Below are positions 1 to 6,236 of a stretch of DNA of 12,036 bases, one piece after another. The position numbers and the translations under genes are program-made. Every line of letters starts with the position of its first letter. Within the stretch, counting starts at the first letter, position 1. The DNA lies in assembly GCA_003387805.1 (NCBI GenBank), contig QGSR01000029.1:1-12036 (forward strand), given 5' to 3'. The notes beneath the pieces were generated by a model. The model saw only the letters and a list, made by a program, of their open reading frames with translations. It was not told the DNA's origin and made no database searches. The DNA is from Bacillota bacterium. GTDB lineage: Bacteria; Bacillota; Limnochordia; Limnochordales; ZCTH02-B6.

Positions 1-36
1 CCGGATGCCGACCCGGATGCCGAGCCGGATGCCGGG
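1..36. repeat. Three tandem 12-bp repeats at window edge
   Basis: The unit ccggatgccgac occurs three times head to tail (1-12, 13-24, 25-36), with changes only in the last two bases. On the minus strand it codes for Ala-Ser-Gly-Ser in the linker of the membrane-anchored protein. The first unit abuts position 1, so the array may continue outside the window. Confidence 0.85.
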
Positions 37-422
37 CCCGCTGCCGACGCCGGACCCGAGACGCTGCCCGGCGCTGACGCCGAGGATGAAGACGACGCTG
101 ACGATGAAGCCGAGGGCGCCGCGGTAGTCGAAGACGTCGACGATGAAGTCGACGCCGCGGTTGCCGGCGTCGTCGACGCCGACGTCGCGCCGCCGGACCC
201 GGAAGGCGCCGTGGAAACCGCCGCCGACTGCCCCGCAGAGCCGGCGCCCAGCGGCTGCTCGGTAACCGTGCGGATAGCGTACTGGCCGAACAACCAGCCG
301 ATGAAAATCGCGACGGCGGACACGGCCGCCAGCGTAGCGCCGAAAGACAGACGGTCCATCAGTTTGGACCTCGATTTGCCGCGGCCGGCGGATCTGCGGC
401 GCCTCGTTGCCTGCTCAGCCAT
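1..422 (-). CDS. Membrane-anchored Ser/Ala/Thr-rich protein, 5' part only (possible SPOR-domain protein)
   Basis: The gene starts at an ATG at 422-420 and stays open to the window edge (140 codons), so its C-terminus is missing. An AGGAGGAGG ribosome binding site lies 8 nt upstream (431-439). The visible protein has a short Arg/Lys-rich cytoplasmic N-terminus (residues 1-24, four Arg in a row at 7-10), one hydrophobic segment at about 26-46 that looks like an uncleaved membrane anchor, and then a long extracytoplasmic low-complexity stretch made almost only of Ser, Ala, Thr, Gly and Pro, ending in Ala-Ser-Gly-Ser repeats. No catalytic domain is visible. In many Firmicutes folC is followed by a single-pass protein with a C-terminal SPOR (peptidoglycan-binding) domain, and this architecture fits, but that identity is inferred from position and layout. 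The Ser codons are mostly TCG/TCA/TCC. A rival acidic frame exists on the other strand, but it lacks the ribosome site and opposes the operon. Confidence 0.72.
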   Translation of the reverse strand, partial: MAEQATRRRRSAGRGKSRSKLMDRLSFGATLAAVSAVAIFIGWLFGQYAIRTVTEQPLGAGSAGQSAAVSTAPSGSGGATSASTTPATAASTSSSTSSTTAAPSASSSASSSSSASAPGSVSGPASAAGPASGSASGSAS

Positions 423-540
423 TTTCGGTCCCTCCTCCTGCGGACCTCCGCCGTATGCATGTCATGGCAGCCCCGCTGCGCTTTCGCTTCGGGCCCGGAC
501 CGCCACCGGCGCCGGGGTCCCGGGGGTGTATGGCATTCAT
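415..540 (-). CDS. Possible 41-residue ORF linking folC to the next gene
   Basis: An ATG at 540-538 overlaps the folC stop as ATGA, and this frame runs 41 codons to a TGA at 417-415, which overlaps the next gene's start by 8 nt. A purine-rich GAGAGGG sits just before the ATG. The predicted peptide is Gly/Pro/Arg-rich with basic clusters (KRKR near residue 18 and RRR near 30), has no recognisable domain and no membrane segment. The overlap geometry fits translational coupling, but in DNA this GC-rich a stop-free run of 41 codons is easy by chance. I cannot tell a real small protein from a coupling leader or from an ordinary intergenic spacer. Confidence 0.25.
   Translation of the reverse strand: MNAIHPRDPGAGGGPGPKRKRSGAAMTCIRRRSAGGGTENG
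431..439 (-). promoter_or_regulatory. Ribosome binding site of the membrane-anchored protein
   Basis: AGGAGGAGG on the minus strand ends 8 nt before the ATG at 422. It is the strongest argument that the minus-strand frame, and not the acidic plus-strand frame, is the real gene here. Confidence 0.8.
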
Positions 541-2015
541 TCCCTCTCGAACGAGCCTTCCCCTGCCAACAGCCCGCGCACTTCGCCCACCAAGTAGAGC
601 GACCCGCAAACGCAAACGACGCCCTCGGGCCCGGCCAGCGCCTTGGCTTTCTCCACCGCCCGCTCCGCGGCGGGCTCCACGAAAACGGCTTCTATCCGAT
701 CGGCGGCCCGGCGGGCCAGCTCGTGCGGATCCATGGGCGGCGTGCGGCTGGACCGCGGCGCCGTCAACACCACCGCCCGCCCCAACGGCAGCAGCTGCTC
801 CAGCATGCGGTCCACGGGTTTTTCCCGCAAGGCGGCGAAAACGAACACCGGCCGCCGGCTCGGGAAGACGGCGCGCAGCGCCTCGGCCAGCACGGCCGCG
901 GCCTCCGCGTTGTGGGCGCCATCCAGGATGACCGCGGGCCGGCCCGGCAGCACCTCCATGCGCCCGGGCCAGCGAACGTTGCGCAGCCCCTCCCGCACGG
1001 CCGCTTCGGTGATTCCCGCCCACTTGCCCAGGGGCGCCGCCTGCTGCGCAGCAGGGCGCGGCACTGGATCGGGCCCTGGATGCGGCGCCGGATGTGCTCC
1101 CACGGGCTCCGGCGCACCGCCCGCCTCCCGCAGAACCAGACACGCGACGGCAGCCACCGCCCCGTTGCCGGCCTGGTGCGCGCCGAGAAGGGGCACCCGC
1201 AGGCCCTTCATCCATCTCTCGGCCGCCTTGGCGGCGTGTCCGGCCGCCTTGGCGGCGTTTCCGGCCGCCCCGGCCGCCTCGCCGTCCGTCACCGGGACTT
1301 TCACGTCAAACTCGGTGCCGTCCGGGCCGACGCCGCGCAGCCGCACGTCGAAATCGCGCCCGGCCATCAGCAGCGGCGCCCCACGGGCCGCGGCCGCCTC
1401 CGCGATAACCTGCGCCGCCTCCGGCGCCTGCGCCGCGCTGACGACGGGGACGCCCGGCCGGATGATGCCCGCCTTGTCCCGGGCGATCTGCGCCAGCGTC
1501 TTCCCCAGGCGATTGGTGTGGTCCAGCCCGATGGGCGTCATGACGCTGACGACGGGCCGCACCACGTTGGTGGAATCCAGGCTGCCGCCCAGGCCCACCT
1601 CCACCACCGCCACGTCCACCCGGCGGCGCGCGAAATAAGCCACGGCCGCGGCCGTGGCTGCTTCGAACTCGGTGGGCTGGCCCACGCCCGGCGCCGCCGC
1701 GGCCATGCGCAACAGCGGCTCCAGCTCGCCCATGAGCGCGTCCAGCTCTTCATCGGAAATGCAGCGGCCGTCCACCACGATGCGCTCGTTGTAGCGCACC
1801 AGATGCGGCGACGTAAACAGCCCCACCCGCAGGCCCGCGGCCCGCAGGACAGAAGCGATCATGGCCGAGGTGGAGCCTTTGCCGTTGGTGCCGGCCACGT
1901 GCACGGCTGGAAATGCCCGCTCGGGGTTGCCCAGCGCATTCAGCAAAAACTGAATGCGCTCCAGCCCCGGCCGTTCGCCGAACCGTTCCAGTTTCTCCAG
2001 CAGGGTCTTGCTCAT
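537..2015 (-). CDS. folC: Bifunctional folylpolyglutamate synthase / dihydrofolate synthase
   Basis: FolC is a cytoplasmic Mur-ligase-family enzyme that adds glutamate to dihydropteroate and to folates using ATP. All landmarks are present in the 492 residues: the ATP-binding loop AGTNGKGST (41-49), LFTSPHL (66-72), LGGSLDSTN (142-150), DHTNRLG (165-171), DKAGIIRPG (180-188) with the usually carbamylated Lys181, DGAHN (365-369) in the C-terminal domain, and a CGSLYLVGEVR ending (470-480). It is some 50-60 residues longer than usual because of two insertions, an Ala/Lys-rich one at about 245-268 and a Pro/Ala/His-rich one at about 302-331. Both lie away from the catalytic motifs and are probably surface loops. 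The ATG at 2015 has only a weak ribosome site. The gene follows valS after 154 nt and is probably in the same T-box-controlled transcript. Confidence 0.97.
   Translation of the reverse strand: MSKTLLEKLERFGERPGLERIQFLLNALGNPERAFPAVHVAGTNGKGSTSAMIASVLRAAGLRVGLFTSPHLVRYNERIVVDGRCISDEELDALMGELEPLLRMAAAAPGVGQPTEFEAATAAAVAYFARRRVDVAVVEVGLGGSLDSTNVVRPVVSVMTPIGLDHTNRLGKTLAQIARDKAGIIRPGVPVVSAAQAPEAAQVIAEAAAARGAPLLMAGRDFDVRLRGVGPDGTEFDVKVPVTDGEAAGAAGNAAKAAGHAAKAAERWMKGLRVPLLGAHQAGNGAVAAVACLVLREAGGAPEPVGAHPAPHPGPDPVPRPAAQQAAPLGKWAGITEAAVREGLRNVRWPGRMEVLPGRPAVILDGAHNAEAAAVLAEALRAVFPSRRPVFVFAALREKPVDRMLEQLLPLGRAVVLTAPRSSRTPPMDPHELARRAADRIEAVFVEPAAERAVEKAKALAGPEGVVCVCGSLYLVGEVRGLLAGEGSFERE
1219..1281. repeat. 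21-bp tandem repeat inside folC
   Basis: A unit with core ggccgccttggcggcg at 1221-1236 recurs exactly 21 bp later at 1242-1257, and a degenerate third copy follows at 1263-1278. It encodes three seven-residue units of the type Ala-Ala-Lys/Gly-Ala-Ala-x-x, which form the first insertion in FolC. The period keeps the reading frame. Confidence 0.85.
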
Positions 2016-2053
2016 GAATCCCGACCCGCCAACCTTGTCCAGGCTTGCCGTCC

Positions 2054-2113
2054 CGTCCGCACCGGTCCGAAGCGTTCGGCGCGGACCGGGTGCGGACCGT
2101 GGTCCGCACCCGG
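2054..2113 (-). repeat. Two overlapping, mutually exclusive GC hairpins between valS and folC
   Basis: The octamer gtccgcac occurs at 2055-2062 and 2105-neighbouring 2102-2109, with its complement gtgcggac at 2090-2097 between them. The left arm 2055-2069 can pair with 2082-2097 (15 bp with one bulged base at 2089). Alternatively 2086-2098 can pair with 2101-2113 as a perfect 13-bp palindrome around GT. Both pairings need 2090-2097, so only one can form. No U-run follows on the minus strand, so neither is a standard intrinsic terminator. The rest of the 2016-2169 gap shows no ORF or promoter that I can support. Confidence 0.7.
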
Positions 2114-2169
2114 CCGTCTCCCTCGCGCTGGCTCCGCCTCCGGTGCCCGCTCCGACTCCGGCCGCCCGC

Positions 2170-4932
2170 TCATTCGCGCAGCTCCGCCAGCCGCTGCCGC
2201 AGCAGCTCGGCCCGCTCGGCCAGCTCCCGCTGCTTCTCCCGCTCCCGCTCCACGACGCTGGCGGGCGCCTTGCTGACGAAGTTTTCGTTGGCCAGGCGGG
2301 CGCTGACCCCGGCCAGCTGCTTCTCCGCCTCGGCCAGCTCTTTCTCCAGCCGGGCGATTTCCTGCTCGATGTCCACCAAGCCCGCCAGCGGCACGTACAC
2401 CGGCACGCCCGCGGCGATGGCCGCGATGGCCTTCTCGGGCTTGGGGTCGTCCATGCTGCGAATCTCCAGATTCTCCACCCGCGCCAGCGTCTGAATGTGC
2501 GGCACCGCGGCCTCCAAAGCCGCCCGGCGCTCAGGCGTGGCCTGCACCACCACGTCGATGCGGCGGCCCGGCTCCACGTGCTGCTCGGCCCGGATGTTGC
2601 GGATGGCCCGCACGATTTCCGTCAGCATCTCCACTTCCCGCTCGGCCGCCTCGTCCCGCCGCCCCGCGGGCTTCGGCCACGGCGTCACCATGATGCTGGG
2701 CACCGGCGGCTCCGCCCCGATGGCCTTGTACATCCGCTGCCAGATGTCCTCCGTAATGAACGGCATGTACGGATGCAGCAGCCGCAGCGTGGCCTCCAGC
2801 ACGTGCCACAGCACGTGCTGCGCGGTGCGGCGGCTTTCCTCGCCGTCGCGGCCGTACAGCCTGGGCTTGACCAGCTCGATGTACCAGTCGCACAGCTCGC
2901 TCCAGACGAAGTCGTACAGCTCCCGCGCGCCTTCGCCCAGATCAAACCGCTCCAGATGCCGGTTCACTTCGCCCGCCGTCCAGTCCAGGCGGCTCAGAAT
3001 CCAGCGGTCGTGCACCGTCAGTTCCCGCTGCGCCAGCGGCTTTTCGCCCGGGTCGAAGTCGCCCAGGTTCATCAGGGCAAATCGCGACGCGTTCCAGATC
3101 TTGTTGGCGAAATTGCGGGCGGCCTCCACCCGCTCGGGCTGCCAGCGGGTGTCGTTGCCCGGCGCGATGCCGCTCACCAGCGTAAAGCGCAGCGCGTCGG
3201 CGCCGAACTCCTCGATGACGTCCAAAGGATCCACGCCGTTGCCCAAAGACTTGCTCATCTTGCGGCCCAGCGCGTCCCGCACCAAGCCGTGAATGAGCAC
3301 GTGGCTGAAGGGCTCCTTCTCCATGAACGACAGCCCCATGAAAATCATGCGGGCCACCCAGAAGTAGATGATGTCGAAGCCGGTCACCAGCACCGAGGTC
3401 GGGTAGAACGTGCGCAGGTCCTCGGTGTCCTCCGGCCAGCCCAGCGTGGAGAAGGGCCACAGCGCCGAGCTGAACCACGTGTCCAAAACGTCCGGATCCT
3501 GCTCGATGTTTTCGCTGCCGCAGTTCTCGCAGTGCGTCGCGTCGTCCACCGAAGCGAACATTTCCCCGCAGCTGCGGCACGTCCACACCGGAATGCGATG
3601 GCCCCACCACAGCTGGCGGGAAATGCACCAGTCGCGGATGTTCTCCATCCAGTGCAGGTAGTTGCGGGCGAACCGCTCGGGCACGAACTTCACCCGGCCG
3701 TCTTTCACCACTTCGATGGCGGGCTCGGCCAAAGGCTTCATCTTCACGAACCACTGCTTGGACACCAAGGGCTCCACCACGGTGTCGCAGCGGTAGCACT
3801 GGCCCACCGCGTGCACGTGGTCCTCCACTTTCTCCAGCAGCCCCTGCGCCTCCAGATCCTTCACCACCGCCTGCCGCGCCTCGTAGCGGTCCAGCCCGGC
3901 GTACTTGCCCGCTTCTTTCGTCATCCGGGCGTCGTCGCCGATGACCTGCACCTGCTCCAGGTCGTGGCGCAGGCCGATCTCGAAGTCGTTGGGGTCGTGG
4001 GCCGGCGTCACCTTGACCATGCCCGTGCCGAACTCGGGGTCCACCCAGCTGTCGGCGATGATGGGAATCTCCCGCCCGATGAGCGGCAGCTTCACGTAGC
4101 GGCCGATGAGATGTTCATAGCGGGAATCGTCCGGGTTCACCGCCACCGCCGTGTCGCCCAGCATCGTCTCGGGCCGCGTCGTGGCCACCACGATGTACCC
4201 GTCGTCGCCCAGCAGCGGGTAGCGGATGTAGTACAGCTTGCCGTCCCGCTCCTCGTGCTCCACTTCAATGTCCGACAGCGTCGTCGCGCACGAAGGGCAC
4301 CAGTTGACGATGTAGTTGCCCTGGTAAATGAGCCCCTTGTTGTACAGCTCCACGAACACTTGCCGCACGGCCCGGCTGAGGCCCTCGTCCATGGTGAAGC
4401 GCTCCCGCTCCCAGTCGCACGACGCCCCCAGCCGCCGCAGCTGGTCGGTGATGATGTGGCCGTACTTCTCCTTCCACGCCCAGACCCGCTGGACGAACTT
4501 CTCCCGTCCCAGCGAGTAGCGGCTGTAGCCTTCTTTGGCCAGCTCCTCCTCCACCACGTGCTGGGTGGCGATGCCGGCGTGGTCGGTGCCGGGCACCCAC
4601 AACGTGAGGCGGCCCTGCATGCGGCGCCAGCGCACCAGCACGTCCTGGAGCGTGTTGTTGAGCGCGTGGCCCATGTGCAGCGAACCCGTCACGTTGGGCG
4701 GCGGAATGACGACGGTGAAAGGCTCGGCGTCCGCGGCTGCGCCGGCGCCGTCCGCGCCCGCCTCCGGGTGCGCGGCCCGGACCGACAGGGCCGTGTCCGG
4801 GCGGAACAGCCCGTGGGACTCCCAGTACCCGTACCAGGAGGCCTCCACCTGCTTCGGATCGTACTTCGTCGGCATGTCAAACGTTCGGCCCGCCTGCTGC
4901 TTCGCTTCCCCGTCGGTCTCTTCGGCAATCAC
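2170..4932 (-). CDS. valS: Valyl-tRNA synthetase
   Basis: ValRS charges tRNA(Val) with valine and hydrolyses mischarged Thr-tRNA(Val). With the GTG start at 4932 it has 920 residues. In order are seen: the HIGH motif as HMGH (86-89) after PPPNVTG; the start of the inserted editing domain with the CPSC pair (212-215) and [11 protein letters not shown] (250-260); the CYRC pair (379-382); a zinc-ribbon-like set of cysteines at 452, 455, 468 and 471; [10 protein letters not shown] (484-493); KMSKS (558-562); the anticodon-binding helices (about 640-800); and the C-terminal coiled coil (about 850-920). An Ala/Gly/Asp-rich insertion lies at about 50-70. The GTG start is preferred because AAGGGGG lies 6 nt upstream, while the ATG at 4875 (901 residues) has no ribosome site. 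B. subtilis ValRS also carries a few residues before the conserved PTKYDP. Expression is controlled by the T-box leader upstream. Confidence 0.97.
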   Translation of the reverse strand: MIAEETDGEAKQQAGRTFDMPTKYDPKQVEASWYGYWESHGLFRPDTALSVRAAHPEAGADGAGAAADAEPFTVVIPPPNVTGSLHMGHALNNTLQDVLVRWRRMQGRLTLWVPGTDHAGIATQHVVEEELAKEGYSRYSLGREKFVQRVWAWKEKYGHIITDQLRRLGASCDWERERFTMDEGLSRAVRQVFVELYNKGLIYQGNYIVNWCPSCATTLSDIEVEHEERDGKLYYIRYPLLGDDGYIVVATTRPETMLGDTAVAVNPDDSRYEHLIGRYVKLPLIGREIPIIADSWVDPEFGTGMVKVTPAHDPNDFEIGLRHDLEQVQVIGDDARMTKEAGKYAGLDRYEARQAVVKDLEAQGLLEKVEDHVHAVGQCYRCDTVVEPLVSKQWFVKMKPLAEPAIEVVKDGRVKFVPERFARNYLHWMENIRDWCISRQLWWGHRIPVWTCRSCGEMFASVDDATHCENCGSENIEQDPDVLDTWFSSALWPFSTLGWPEDTEDLRTFYPTSVLVTGFDIIYFWVARMIFMGLSFMEKEPFSHVLIHGLVRDALGRKMSKSLGNGVDPLDVIEEFGADALRFTLVSGIAPGNDTRWQPERVEAARNFANKIWNASRFALMNLGDFDPGEKPLAQRELTVHDRWILSRLDWTAGEVNRHLERFDLGEGARELYDFVWSELCDWYIELVKPRLYGRDGEESRRTAQHVLWHVLEATLRLLHPYMPFITEDIWQRMYKAIGAEPPVPSIMVTPWPKPAGRRDEAAEREVEMLTEIVRAIRNIRAEQHVEPGRRIDVVVQATPERRAALEAAVPHIQTLARVENLEIRSMDDPKPEKAIAAIAAGVPVYVPLAGLVDIEQEIARLEKELAEAEKQLAGVSARLANENFVSKAPASVVEREREKQRELAERAELLRQRLAELRE

Positions 4933-4938
4933 AACCAA

Positions 4939-4945
4939 CCCCCTT
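4939..4945 (-). promoter_or_regulatory. Ribosome binding site deciding the valS start
   Basis: AAGGGGG on the minus strand is separated by 6 nt from the GTG at 4932. No comparable site precedes the in-frame ATG at 4875, so the longer protein is favoured. Confidence 0.7.
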
Positions 4946-5029
4946 GCAAACCCGCCCCCGAAAAACCCGCTGCCGTGGGCGGCGGGACGAGGCAGCCCCG
5001 CCGCCGAGGTCCCCGCAAACCCTCCGCAT

Positions 5030-5070
5030 AAAAAGAAACGGCCTTCCGTCCCCAACAGGGACGAAAGGCC
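5030..5070 (-). terminator. Intrinsic terminator of the valS T-box leader
   Basis: On the minus strand 5058-5070 pairs with 5040-5052, giving a 13-bp stem that includes one G.U pair and has a 5-nt loop. It is followed by a U-rich tract (5030-5038, interrupted by one C). The stem begins just after the T-box sequence, so forming the antiterminator would remove part of it. This is the regulated terminator of a transcriptional T-box. Confidence 0.93.
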
Positions 5071-5311
5071 GAGCCTTCCGCGGTACCACCCTGATTCCCG
5101 CACCGAATCCCTGCCGGCCGCCGTACGCGGTACGCCGGGCGCGGTCCGATGCGGACTCTCCAGCGGCTGTAACGGGCCGTACCCGGCTGCGCCTACTGAT
5201 GCGGCGTCCGCTCCGGCATCCGGTGCCGCTCGCCGCTCCTGCGGCCAACGCCACGGTCGGACACGCGGTACACACCGTACACGCCCATGTTCAGCGCAGC
5301 GGCTCCGGGGC

Positions 5312-5314
5312 GAC
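5312..5314 (-). promoter_or_regulatory. T-box specifier codon GUC (valine)
   Basis: These three bases sit in the specifier loop between two helices that can be drawn directly from the sequence, preceded by GAAG and followed by a purine (G5311), as is usual. Valine agrees with the downstream gene valS. Confidence 0.85.
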
Positions 5315-5458
5315 CTTCGGACGGTTCGGCCCGGCGGGTCTTTCAGCCCGGGGACCCGCCTCTCTGGAGGGCGAAGGAGCGTCCTACTCCTCCCCATCGC
5401 AGCCTGTGCAGCTTCAGTTTGTGCGCTCTCGGTACATGCGAGAGTGAGATTGAAATCG

Positions 5459-5488
5459 ATTGTACACCGGTTTTCGCACCATTGTCAA
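5459..5488 (-). promoter_or_regulatory. Sigma-A-type promoter of the valS operon
   Basis: On the minus strand a perfect TTGACA (5483-5488) is followed after 18 bp by TACAAT (5459-5464), five of six matches to the -10 consensus. The predicted start, about 7 nt further on near 5452, lies just before the first hairpin of the T-box leader. The sequence around it is markedly A+T-richer than its surroundings. Confidence 0.85.
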
Positions 5489-5520
5489 GCACACGGGGCG
5501 AACCGCCGGCCAGCGCGGGC

Positions 5521-6081
5521 TCATGACACCGGCCCGTGGTGGACGGCCTCCGCCCGGGGAAGATATCCCATCTCCTCCAGCCGCCGCACGATGCGCGCCG
5601 CGCTCTCCACGGGCGACTCCAAAGACGTGTCCACCACCACGTCCGGCTGCTCAGGCTCCTCGTACGGGTCGGACACGCCGGTGAACGCCTGGATTTCCCC
5701 GGCCAAGGCCTTCTTGTACAGGCCTTTGACGTCCCGCCGGGCGCACACGGCCAGCGGGCACTTGACGTACACTTCCACGAAGTCGCCGATCTCCCGCCGG
5801 GCCCGTTCCCGGGCGTCCCGGTACGGCGAAATCGCCGCCACGATGACGACCACGCCGTGGCGGGCCAGCAGTTTGGCCACGTACGCGATGCGCTGCACGT
5901 TGATGTCGCGATCTTCCCGGCTGAAACCGAGCCCTTGGCTCAGATGCCGCCGCACTTCGTCGCCGTCCAGGATCTCGACCTCTCGGCCCCGCCAGCGCAG
6001 CTCCCGGGCCAGCAGCTCCGCCAGCGTCGACTTGCCCGCGCCGGACAAGCCGGTCAGCCACACCACGAACCCCCGGTCCAT
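5521..6081 (-). CDS. cysC: Adenylyl-sulfate (APS) kinase
   Basis: CysC phosphorylates adenosine 5'-phosphosulfate at the 3'-hydroxyl with ATP to make PAPS, the sulfate donor for sulfotransferases and for PAPS reductase. The 186 residues contain the P-loop GLSGAGKST (11-19), DGDEVRRHL (39-47), the [14 protein letters not shown] block (52-65), [13 protein letters not shown] (83-95) with the conserved serine at 85, VKCPL (106-110), KGLYKKA (119-125) and FTGVSDPYE (133-141). Length and motifs are those of a complete stand-alone enzyme. The ATG at 6081 has GGG-rich sequence 7-11 nt upstream; a TTG at 6087 would add two residues. No sulfate adenylyltransferase, PAPS reductase or sulfotransferase is visible nearby, and the gene is flanked by a likely terminator upstream and the valS promoter downstream, so it may be transcribed on its own. 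No convincing promoter was found for it. Confidence 0.95.
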   Translation of the reverse strand: MDRGFVVWLTGLSGAGKSTLAELLARELRWRGREVEILDGDEVRRHLSQGLGFSREDRDINVQRIAYVAKLLARHGVVVIVAAISPYRDARERARREIGDFVEVYVKCPLAVCARRDVKGLYKKALAGEIQAFTGVSDPYEEPEQPDVVVDTSLESPVESAARIVRRLEEMGYLPRAEAVHHGPVS

Positions 6082-6117
6082 GCGCAAACCCGCCCCCCGT
6101 CGATTCTCGAAGCCGGC

Positions 6118-6147
6118 AAAACGAAAAACCGCGGCCGGGCCAGCCGC
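6118..6147 (-). terminator. Likely intrinsic terminator after the Lgt-family gene
   Basis: On the minus strand 6142-6147 pairs with 6131-6136 (6 bp, the innermost G.U) around a 5-nt loop and is followed by GG, then UUUUU (6124-6128), CG and UUUU (6118-6121). It would end the ligA-gatCAB-transporter-Lgt string. The stem is short and the U-tract is offset by two bases, so the call is moderate. The remaining intergenic sequence, 6148-6236, has no other feature I can support. Confidence 0.55.
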
Positions 6148-6236
6148 TCACAGTATATTGCCGGGGAATGTTCGAAGTGCCGTTGGATGGCCTGAAGGAA
6201 GGAATTTGCGCCGTCGGGCCGGTGACCGCCGAGCCG

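Larger units (their letters stand above)
5030..5452 (-). promoter_or_regulatory. T-box leader (tRNA-Val riboswitch) controlling valS
   Basis: A T-box RNA senses uncharged tRNA by codon-anticodon pairing and by contact with the tRNA 3' end, and then prevents termination. The canonical T-box sequence AGGGTGGTACCGCGG is at 5078-5092. Stem I is readable: GGGG (5392-5395) pairs with CCCC (5307-5310); above it lie the AGTA motif (5385-5388) opposite GAAG (5315-5318); then GGACG (5380-5384) pairs with CGTCC (5319-5323). The specifier loop therefore presents GUC followed by G (5312-5314), a valine codon. An AGAGAG and GCTGAAAG distal region is capped by an 8-bp stem (5333-5340 with 5353-5360). The UGGU bulge would pair with a discriminator A, normal for tRNA(Val). 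A small extra hairpin (5426-5431 with 5439-5444) sits near the 5' end. The transcript start is inferred from the promoter. After the terminator, 4946-5029 is an untranslated leader with nothing else recognisable. Confidence 0.95.

Noticed and set aside
1..36. Start of a CRISPR array
   Set aside because: The units are contiguous 12-mers without spacers and lie in a coding low-complexity linker.
1..597. Acidic Asp/Glu/Ala-rich plus-strand frame opposite the membrane-anchored protein
   Set aside because: It has no ribosome site, opposes every other gene, runs through the start region of its rival and into folC, and its composition is simply the complement of Ser/Ala/Thr codons.
2054..2113. Intrinsic terminator after valS
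   Set aside because: The stems are strong, but no U-run follows on the minus strand.
1954..5031. Plus-strand open frame of 1025 codons opposite valS, and similar long plus-strand frames at 459-2276, 4535-6376, 6168-7634, 8355-9869 and 9514-11214
   Set aside because: They are antisense to genes with clear family motifs, consist of Arg/Ala/Pro/His-rich sequence with no domain, and arise because stops are rare in DNA this rich in G+C.
4933..5397. valS reading frame extended upstream to 5397
   Set aside because: The extension translates the T-box leader and its terminator; stop codons are absent only because of base composition.
6152..6157. TATACT on the minus strand as a -10 box for cysC
   Set aside because: No acceptable -35 box lies 16-18 bp upstream, and transcription from it would run straight into the likely terminator at 6118-6147.
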